DNA from: Chara braunii
Taxonomy: Eukaryota > Streptophyta > Charophyceae > Charales > Characeae
Length of the DNA: 50,223 nucleotides
NCBI GenBank assembly: GCA_003427395.1
Contig: BFEA01000636.1
Location: 89,229 to 139,451, forward strand
Reading direction: 5' to 3'
The notes beneath the pieces were generated by a model. It was given only the letters and a program-made list of their open reading frames with translations, had not been told where the DNA came from and did not search any database. Positions 42,385 through 50,223 of this stretch are shown here, one piece after another; the first letter of the stretch is position 1; each line of letters starts with the position of its first letter. The position numbers were made by a program, and so were the translations under genes.

Positions 42385-42405
42385 CAGAGCAGAGAGAGAG
42401 AGAGC
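42232..42405 (+). repeat. (GA)n microsatellite
   Basis: Almost pure AG dinucleotides with a few AAAG and GCGTGGG interruptions. Arg/Glu or Leu/Ser frames over it are artefacts. Confidence 0.95.
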
Positions 42406-43810
42406 AAATTGAAAAGGGGGGGGGTTACGTAAGTGATAGGTTGAGCACAAACGTGCGAAAGGGGAGACGACACTTCTTATTAGTGGTTGTGCCTACCCCG
42501 GTGTACGAGGAGGTGCATGCAGGGGAAGAGCACCTACCTGCATGCGTGACCACGAAGCCCTGGGATCGGTGACGAGCCTGCAGCGTGTTGGCAGCCTATG
42601 CCCGTGACGAGTACACAACCTCTGAGAACTCTTTCTTGATTGTACAGATGGTAACGCATTTTGAAGGCTCATCACCAACAGGCTTTTTTTTTTTTTTTTT
42701 TCCCTATACCTTGCTACTCCCGTGGCATGCCATTACGGCGTTGCTGCTGCTGAACTAAGCCGTTTGGTTCGTATCTACACCCAAGTTTGACTATTGTTGA
42801 GAGGCTAAGTGCAACGACCGTGCTTTTGCCTGTTGATCATGATTATGCACTACTACGGTGCCTTGCTGGATAGTTGGTGTGTCAGAGTGCTGTCACTGAT
42901 CAGCTGTAGTTGGTGCAGCGGACGACAACTGATGTGGCCACGTTGATGGGTTTGGAGCATGAAGTCATTGGTGTAACCGGGAGTGATCGGGATGTTGTAC
43001 GGGCAACTGCTCGATGCGAGACTTACTCGCACCCATCCGAATGAGAGTATGAGGGTGGGTGTTGTTCAAATGCAAACCTTTATGACTAGGGAGCGCCAGT
43101 TCAGATTGAGAAAGAGACATAGTAACTTAAAGAGAGGTAATCAAACTTTGTAGTCGGGTTATCGTTGCGAGTTGGAGGACTGTCAGCGGATCAACAATCC
43201 ATGTTGTGACTTCGTTTGACAACATTTACAACGACTTTTGGTTGCCATTGCGGGACTCTCAGACGATTGAGGATTGCGAGGCCCTCTCCTGCGAGTTGAG
43301 TTAGTCCCTCTTCTGTATCTTGAGAGTCTGAAACCCCTCCTTTTGCCCTTCTTACTCTAAGTATAATCTTTGGTTATGAGAGGAATGCGGCAGACGGGAT
43401 TGCAACCCGTAGGACCGCATCAAGACTCTGTGGGGAGTCTGCCCACTGATTACGGGAGCTCTGCCGGACTCAAGAGGAGTTCTTGAGGCAAGGAACTGAG
43501 AGGTAAACATCCATCTCCCTTCTATGAACCCAGTTATAATCCATATTTGTACGTCTTGTTGTGTGTTGACTGAGTATAGTGCTTGCTTCCCTAATTGACT
43601 TTATGTTTTACCTTCAGGATATGAATCAAACTTCAGTAAAGGAAGGCATGCGCAATCATAGTTTCAGTTTTGTTGTTTGTCTGAAAACAAATTGTAAAAA
43701 GGGTTTGCATCTTGATGAAAGGTGGGAGGAAGCTGGTCTTGCTTGCGTTTGACTGAGGTTGGGGATTGTACTGAGTTGGACGGCCCAGTGCTATGTTTAT
43801 TTTGATTGTC
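42406..43810. other. no recognised gene
   Basis: Contains a T run (42684-42701) and balanced sequence without domains. No promoter or RNA gene was recognised. Confidence 0.35.
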
Positions 43811-43819
43811 TGGAGGACC

Positions 43820-44420
43820 ACACATGTTTCCATAAGTTTAAATGATCTAGTTGCCTCGACTGGCAAGGGTTGTTTGCAATTTTCTTTCTAGGGACCGCGC
43901 AGGTTTCCATAAGTTTGGATGACTTGGCTGCGTTGTTTGTTTTGGGGTTTCTAATGTTTTCTTTTTGCTGAGGAAGGATCGGGCGAAGGAATAGACATGT
44001 TTCCATAAGTTTGGATGGTCTAGTCTTGAGCCACACACATGTTGAAAACAGAAGCGTAAATTTGTCTATACCTTTATACTATTCTACTTATGAACAGGTT
44101 AGTCAAACATGTTTCCACAAGTTTGGATGACTTGACTATAGCTTATCACGAACTGAAAACAATATAAATTAAGAATAAACCCGTGGTAAGGAGGGGCAGG
44201 CAGAACCTTGTTTCTATATTCAACGGTTCAGTTATATGTTACCTTAAAACAATAAGGTGCAGAAAGTTATATATAACTCGAATATTTTAAACAGTTTAGG
44301 GCGACTAGGTTGGACAACCTAGTCACATGCTCAAAGAAGAGAAAAGTTGTGGTGCCCTGTGTTTGTGTATATCCAATGACTGAGTTAGATAGGTTTCCAT
44401 AAGTTTGGATGATTTAACTG
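43820..44420 (+). repeat. dispersed 30-bp motif GTTTCCATAAGTTTGGATGA, five copies
   Basis: Copies near 43825, 43900, 44000, 44110 and 44391 each read A(C/G)RTGTTTCCAYAAGTTTGGATG followed by (A/G)(T/C)(C/T)T.G(A/C). Intervals of 75-280 bp are not similar to each other. The complementary strand encodes SKLMETC in every copy but in different frames, so it is not a protein repeat. Confidence 0.75.
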
Positions 44421-44599
44421 TATACTCTATGTAAGCTGGGTATAAGGGATAAATCATTGAAAGAGTATGAACTATTGTTTGACAAGGTTTAACCTTGGGG
44501 CTGTTAAGAGTACTTAGTATTGTGGTTTGGTCTTGCATGTGGTTGAGTGAGATTTCTACTCAGTCTAAGTTTTAGTTTGACAAGTTGTTGCTTTAGATG

Positions 44600-45260
44600 C
44601 TTGCTGCGTGCTAGAGCTATAAGAGTTAGTTCAATTTTTGCATTTTCTGAGCTAACGTTTTTTGCTTAGGCCAATTTTTGCATTTCCTCGGATCATTTAT
44701 TATACTTGATTGTGTATAAATCCTGGTAATCTACTTTTTCTACACGAAGCGCTGCCGAAATGTCTACGAAACCACGGAGTTTGTCCAATCTGGATTTCAA
44801 AGTCAAACTTTCTGTCTAAGTTTATATTTGACTTAGGTAGAAACTGAAAAACCTTATTTTCTAGGGGAAACACTGCCTAAACTTTTACTAATTCATGGAG
44901 TTTTGACAAAATTTGATTTCGGAAAGACAAGATTATTTTCAGATACAGTATTTAACCTTGTATAAATTTTGAAAAGTTACTTCTCCTATGGGAAGCGCTG
45001 CCGAAAGTTCTATAAATCTAAGGAGTTAGTTCAATTTTTTCTTGATAGAACTCAAGTCTTGTATCGAGTTCTTATCTGACTTAGTATAAATCAGAGAAGT
45101 CTACTTCTCTAAAGGAGATGCTGCCCAAATTTTAACTAATTCAAGACAAAATTCGACTTTCTAGAGTTAAAAATTATTTTGATTTTCGTATTCGGGCTAT
45201 TATATTTTTTGAAAAGACATTTTTCCTACGGCAAGCGATGCCGAAATTTGCTTAGTTTAA
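44600..45260 (+). repeat. degenerate tandem repeat of about 120 bp, five units
   Basis: GAAGCGCTGCCGAAA-like words recur near 44746, 44866, 44992, 45113 and 45229. Each is preceded by CTACTTTTYCTA and followed by TAGTTCAATTTTT- or AGGAGTT-like words. Confidence 0.7.
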
Positions 45261-46884
45261 ACAAGTAAAATTATATTTTGACAGATGACGATTCTGGTGA
45301 TCCACCCTACATAGCGGAGATGTTATAAAAAATCCACCTTTTTTGGACATTGACTTAGAGGTAGACCTAAATTTTGTCATGGAAATATTTTGAGTGAGAG
45401 CGTGACATGAGGATTTATTCTCCATACACTTATATGCTTAGTCTTGGAATTGACTTGTCTTGTATTACAACTCGTTTTGATCGTTTCGATTCAGGATTAA
45501 GGCTAGATTCAACTTGATTCCACGAGAATCATCTTATATTATCACTGATAACAGACCAGTTGGTTGATTGTCGATTCGACACAACTTTGTTTATACCTGT
45601 AGCTCATCTTGGTGCCTTAGCCCTGAGATTTGATATGTTTCTTTGAAAGTTTTAACCAAACTTCTTTTAATGACCATTGTAAGAACTTATGAGATTTTAT
45701 AAAAAGTTCGACAATGGATGAGGCTTGAGTATGTGAGGCATGGTGTGAATTACAAAGAACAGTAAAGTTGACCAAATTGGTGTATGGCAATATGACGTTC
45801 GTTTATGCCTGTATTTTATGCAGGTAAGTGTTTTAAAACCTCTGTACGAGTCTTACTTTCGAGGCAGTGAGAATGGCAACCAGGCAGGTATCAAACGATC
45901 TGTATACTCAATGCGTTTATGTTTCTCTTTCTTTATATTTTTTATTTCGAGTTCTAATTTGATGTATGAGCATCAGGATCATTGATTATTTTTCTTATTG
46001 ATTTTGTTTCGTGATTTTTATAGTTGGACGTTATAGTCTGTGGCAGCCGTCAAAGTCAAACCCCTGGAGTTCTTTCTAGACCCTGGTTGATGGAGCTGGT
46101 CTCCAGGGCAATAAGAGACGATTGCCACGACATGTATAAACTTGTGTACCACCCACTCTCCGCAGGTTGCAGAACAGGGTGTGGTTCTCAACCGCACTCG
46201 GCGGTTGTCTAGCGTCGAGAGATTAACCCTTCAAGGCGCTTGTCAATCGACATTTAAGTGTCGAATGCGACCCTTGAGGTTATCGAGGACCTCATGATTA
46301 TGAGTACTACATAGTACTCCGTCATTGCGAGTGTTTGAGAATGCTTGCATGGCTAGTCGATATGAGAAAGTCCTGGGTCCACGCGGTTTTATATTAAGTC
46401 CAGCACGCGTTCTTGTGTTGTTTGAGTGTGTTTTTAATTTTATGTTTAAAGCGTGGTATAAGAGTGGTGAGTGGGATGCGTCCTAGTCGACCGACGACGA
46501 GTCGAGCTTGGGACTTCAACCCCCCAATGCGTCGGTTCCCATGCGGGTCCGATAGAGGCGTGGGACCGCACGTACCCCTCTGCTACAGCATACGAGAAAC
46601 GCACTCAGCTGACTCACCTCTGCGATTGCAACTGTTTAGTTTTCGTACTTTGGACTGGTAGCTCGGCAGGGATACGCCCACGGAAGGGAGATGATAGCTT
46701 CCACAAGTAGAGGTAAGTTGTACCTCGTGTAGGCCCTATCATGTCGTAGGGGCTCGCGAGAGGTATGGTTGACGCACTCGGCCGGAGCGGCTGCGGAAAC
46801 TCCATTTAAGTATCACGAGTATACTAACTCCTGCGTGACGAGGCCGAGAGGGTACCGCCCTGCGGGGGACAGATGCGCTCGACA
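45261..46884 (+). other. probable 5' LTR (right end) and flanking DNA of an LTR retrotransposon
   Basis: The LTR would end at CGACA (46884), two bases before the primer-binding site. TATATTAAG at about 46391 could be its promoter TATA. The left LTR end cannot be placed without the 3' LTR. No gene was recognised inside; short frames at 46024-46212 and 46413-46710 lack domains. Confidence 0.35.
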
Positions 46885-46886
46885 GG

Positions 46887-46906
46887 TGGCGCCGTTGCCG
46901 AGGATG
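46887..46906 (+). other. tRNA-Asp primer-binding site of an LTR retrotransposon
   Basis: TGGCGCCGTTGCCGAGGATG is the complement of the 3' end of plant tRNA-Asp (ending in GGCAACGGCGCCA) over the first 14 bases, and differs by one base in the next four or five. This primer type is known from Athila-like Gypsy elements. It lies two bases after a CA-ending sequence and 2.5 kb upstream of a gag relic on the same strand. Confidence 0.7.
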
Positions 46907-49385
46907 ACGGTTGCCTACCGTTGTCCCTAGTGGAACGACATTCGGGTTTGGTAATGTGAAAACTAGGCAAAATGAAAAATTTTCTCTAAGATTTATATGG
47001 TTGATTGCTTGATACCTAGACTATTGTTTGGAGTGTCTTAAGAATGTAAAGTCCTTAGAGATCGAGCTCAAATTAAAGACAGACTGATGATTCAGGTAAC
47101 AACGAGAATTTTTATTTGATCAAAGTGATATGATGAAACAAGAATGATTGATTGATGATGGTATCTGATTAAGCAAGAGTGAAGATGAGAGTATAATAGA
47201 CTCGCACGTATACTAGGACAATTATAGGGTGAACTTTAGTACCACATAAGGTATTAGGCAATGCTATGCATACCAGACGTTATTGGGATAGATTTGGTAC
47301 CTGTATTGGAGTTGTTCTGCGTACCTAGATAGTTGAATAAGAATTTCAGGTACATGACATAGCCACTGGAGTGACTTGAGTTGTCGGAATAGAATCAAAA
47401 TAGCTTGTAAAAGGGGTAGTTGTATCAAAGACCAAAGTTTAATCCTTTAGCATTGACATGACCTTCTTATATGTTGAGTTTCTAAAAACGATTGAAGTGT
47501 ATCGACTATGTGAGTCTAGCCTTCCTGATGTTATACTCGTGATATGAGAGCGATTAATGTTTTGACTACGCACTTACGTACTCTGACTAAGTATGCTGGT
47601 AGTTGGAATGGGTACACTTTCCGACCTTAATAATTGGCGGGTCTGGGCAATGCTTTGCATATCTGATGCGACTTAGGTTGCATGCGGCGACACCAATATT
47701 ACTGGCTGTGTTCATTGTTAAAGTCCAAGGCTAGTTGACTCATTACGTGATGTTTGTGCTAAGCTTGCCTTAGGAGGTAATTAAGTTAAACTGGGGCGTC
47801 CTCCCCTGGTCAGTAGAACGCTGTTTTAGAGAAGGCTTTTGGAAAGCGAATGACATAGATGAGGGGATGACTGATGAGCGCGAAGTGAGGTATTTGTATT
47901 GTAAAAGTTTTTCCTTGAGTTAGAACTGAGTTGGGGTACGATAGGCATTGTGACGAGTATTGTTCCTAGACACTTCGTTGTTATCAGTCGGCGATAAGTT
48001 GAGTCACTTATAGATTGGCTAATTGTAACTACCGACAAACTGACGAACTAGTGGATACTTGGATAGAAGTTAGGTTAATCCGAAGAGAGGTCTATGTGTA
48101 AGCATATTTGGTATATTTATTGTTTTCTGACAGTATCATTTTGGTTGTCTCTATATGTGTATTTTTTATTGTATCTTTTTTTATGCTTGATTGATGATGT
48201 ATATATGGATTGTCTTCCAAGAGGACATAGACTCTGCATAAAACCCACATCTGGCATGGGAGCAGATATGAATGGGGTGACTCGTCTTTGTGGAAGGTGG
48301 TTCTTCCTGAAGGAAGTCAGTCAGGTTGTATTGTTGTTCTCAGTGGAAGTGCATCCTTGAGTTGTTACTCTCTCGCTAAAGCTTAAGAAAACAGTTATCA
48401 GTCTCAAGAATGATAGTGAGACTCGCGCCGAAATTATATTTCTAGCCCATTAGTGAGGTGTTGTTATCTTTCCTATGATAGGAGAGTAACTACATGATCT
48501 GTTGAGAGAGGAGGAAGGAGCGTCTTACCTTGCTGAAACTATGATGGCCAAGTGGAATAACTACTGTTTAGTGAGAGCGGCTCTTGAGTGGTGACCTAGG
48601 CTCGTATTGCATTAAGCAGGGTCACCATATTTGTAAGGGCGTGGATTCGTTGTTCGTTGCCTTGATAGGTATGAATGGGGTTGTCTATCTGACCATGATT
48701 AAGTTCGGTGAGATGCAAGTATTGAAATCGGGGAGGGTTGCGATTTGATTTTTAGAGCGGAGCTCTGAAGTCAAAATGTTATCTTATGAGGATTACACCG
48801 CCCCTCTGTATTATATACTTCGCTTAAGAGCTGAGGGGGTAGTAATTGTATTATGTTATTTACTCGTTGCTAGTCTCATTTTTGGCTTATAGAATCTAGA
48901 ATACGTTTTTTAGAATTATCTTGTTGCATGACTCACAATTGAGTTCGCTTCATATTGTTGTTTCTAAAACATACGTGCTCTTCAGTTATAACCCTAACAA
49001 ACAATTTGTGTTTATCATGTTGTGAATTATTGTTTTGAGTATATGGTATCTATCGTGAGTTTTTCTGCATTTTGGATTCATGTTTGGAGTATCCACCTAT
49101 ATGATATATGTATATTGTATCCTTCCTTGATAGTAGAAGTGATAATTGGCAAATGTCTAAGTTATGATTTGAGGGTTTTATCGATGAATATTTGTGTTTG
49201 ATTTTATGTGGATATTTGTTTAAAGGCTCTCTTCGGTATCATCGTTGTTCTGAATAAGTTCTTATGCGCACTCACATGATGACTGTCGATATAGTTTTAG
49301 TAGGTTATATTCTATATTTGACTTAGTTGCGTAACTTATTTCGAGTCTCGGCCCTAAGATCGTTCGTTGTTTGTTCAAACAAGTA
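46907..49385 (+). other. long untranslated leader between primer-binding site and gag
   Basis: AT-rich, no supported frame. Some stretches (48184-48360) read as short peptides without known domains. Long leaders occur in several plant Gypsy lineages. Confidence 0.4.
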
Positions 49386-50123
49386 ATGGAGTCGAGGGAT
49401 CCCGGAATGGAAGGTTCTCAAGGAAAGATTAGGGTCGAGGAACTCGTCTATCTGCTAGGTCTACGAGATTGGGAGTGAGACAACCTACCCAATGTTGAGA
49501 TCGACTTCTTCAAGGGCTATCATGTTTGTGACGTCCTTGATAAGTTTGAACAAATAGCGTCCCACTGCGAGTGGAATGAGGAGTAAATGTTAAAAGAGGT
49601 TCTAAAGTATATCCATATAGGGTTGAAGGAGGAAGTCAGTGGGTTGATTAGAAGAGTAGGGTCATCATGGAGGAAGTTTCATACTGATATGTGGGATGCA
49701 TACCGACTAGGTGAAGAAAAACTTACCAAAGACGATCTTGAGAAGATAAATCGTTACAATTACGCATCAATATGACACTTTTTGGCAGAGTACGAGCGAG
49801 TTTCCCGCAAGGTCTAGGCGTTGTCTGAATATGATAAGTGCTTTGTCTTCCTTATGAACTTTACGGACGTAGAGAAGCGAGATTTTATTTGTGAGACAGA
49901 AGGAAAACTCATATGGGATAAAATACGAAAGAAAATTGTAGAAGGCGGTTTTGATCAGAACCTTTGTCATACTCTGTGGGAAGCAAGAAGAAGAATGGAG
50001 GTGCAAGATTATGAGCGGAATGAGTATGGAAAATTGCCAAATGACCTTGCAGCAGACACCTCTGACAATATGAAAGGTGGATTTCAGAAAGATGCTAAGG
50101 TCGTCAAGCGAAATCATAGATGA
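49386..50123 (+). pseudogene. Ty3/Gypsy-type gag relic (continues toward right edge)
   Basis: One frame runs from ATG 49386 to TGA 50121 with four internal stops: TGA 49476, TAA 49584, TGA 49773 and TAG 49815. The sequence across them has the Retrotrans_gag layout: VEIDFFKGYHVCDVLDKFEQ, ASHCEWNEE-stop-MLKEVLKYI, then WRKFHTDMWDAYRLGEEKLT, SI-stop-HFLAEYERVSRKV-stop-ALSEYDKCFVFLMNF, and KIRKKIVEGGFDQ. This corresponds to the usual F.G..V..FL..FE..A....W......L....Y and FL..YE..A..L..L pattern. A CCHC zinc knuckle is not reached in the window. The spacing from the primer-binding site at 46887 supports one element. Confidence 0.8.
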
Positions 50124-50223
50124 AGCAAAGAGAAGAAGAACGAGTAATGTGTTGAGAGAGGAGAGGTGCCAACCAGAGTGAGGAATGCTGCAACTCGTAC
50201 CTGTGAGAGGACGATTGATGCCT

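Noticed and set aside
42114-42473. Leu/Ser- and Arg/Glu-rich frames
   Set aside because: Encoded by the (GA)n microsatellite.
43016-43036. Distant palindrome TGCGA-GACTTAC-TCGCA
   Set aside because: The spacer is 7 bp, not 6, and there is no neighbouring copy; treated as chance.
46454-46467. tRNA-Met primer-binding site (TGGTATAAGAG)
   Set aside because: Differs from TGGTATCAGAGC at two positions or more; the tRNA-Asp site at 46887 is a longer and better match.

Overview
The window is eukaryotic nuclear DNA from a repeat-rich genome. A streptophyte green alga of the Chara type is the best guess. Three things support this: an 18S rRNA 5' fragment with streptophyte-like sequence (31512-31903, minus strand), Ty3/Gypsy-type retroelement relics, and a primer-binding site matching plant tRNA-Asp. 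I could not run any database search. There are no bacterial operons, CRISPR arrays or convincing tRNA genes. Almost all recognisable coding capacity belongs to mobile elements.

Region 1 (about 1-16,920) looks like one large, partly decayed mobile element. On the minus strand, 1436 down to 1 is a 478-codon open frame that runs off the left edge. It resembles the N-terminal half of a widespread transposon-encoded protein family. On the plus strand, 6028-13649 reads as one very long gene. In order it carries a unique N-terminal domain, a ParB/Srx-like domain with an NGQHT motif, a beta-class DNA methyltransferase-like domain with ruined catalytic motifs, Gly/Lys-rich and acidic repeats, a small GT-AG intron, and a Ulp1/C48 protease domain with all catalytic residues present. 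The frame is broken by two frameshifts and five stops (four TAG, one TGA). On both sides, and twice inside the coding sequence, lie more than 20 copies of a bipartite palindrome, AAGTGCGA-N6-TCGCACTT and variants, always with a 6-bp spacer. ParB-like protein, methyltransferase-like domain, SUMO-type protease, transposase-like gene and palindrome arrays together are the most interesting content of the window.

Region 2 (about 16,920-27,430) is repeats: microsatellites flanking a 750-N gap, a satellite of about 170 bp split by a 1.13-kb hAT-like insertion with an 8-bp target duplication (21083-22212), a second satellite of about 97 bp, a minisatellite of about 52 bp (CCACCATAGCCAACCACCTC type), a GATT array and a purine-rich tract.

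Region 3 (about 27,430-31,903, minus strand) holds a decayed retroelement-like coding region next to a truncated 18S rRNA fragment in the same orientation. Region 4 (about 32,000-40,200) has minisatellites, a satellite of about 240 bp with direct and inverted copies, and a decayed Ty3/Gypsy integrase (minus strand). Region 5 (about 40,200-50,223) has more degenerate tandem repeats, then the 5' part of a plus-strand LTR retrotransposon: a tRNA-Asp primer-binding site at 46887 and a gag relic at 49386-50123 that continues to the right edge.

Across the relics, in-frame stops are almost all TAG or TGA and rarely TAA. This is what C-to-T decay at methylated CHG and CG sites would give.
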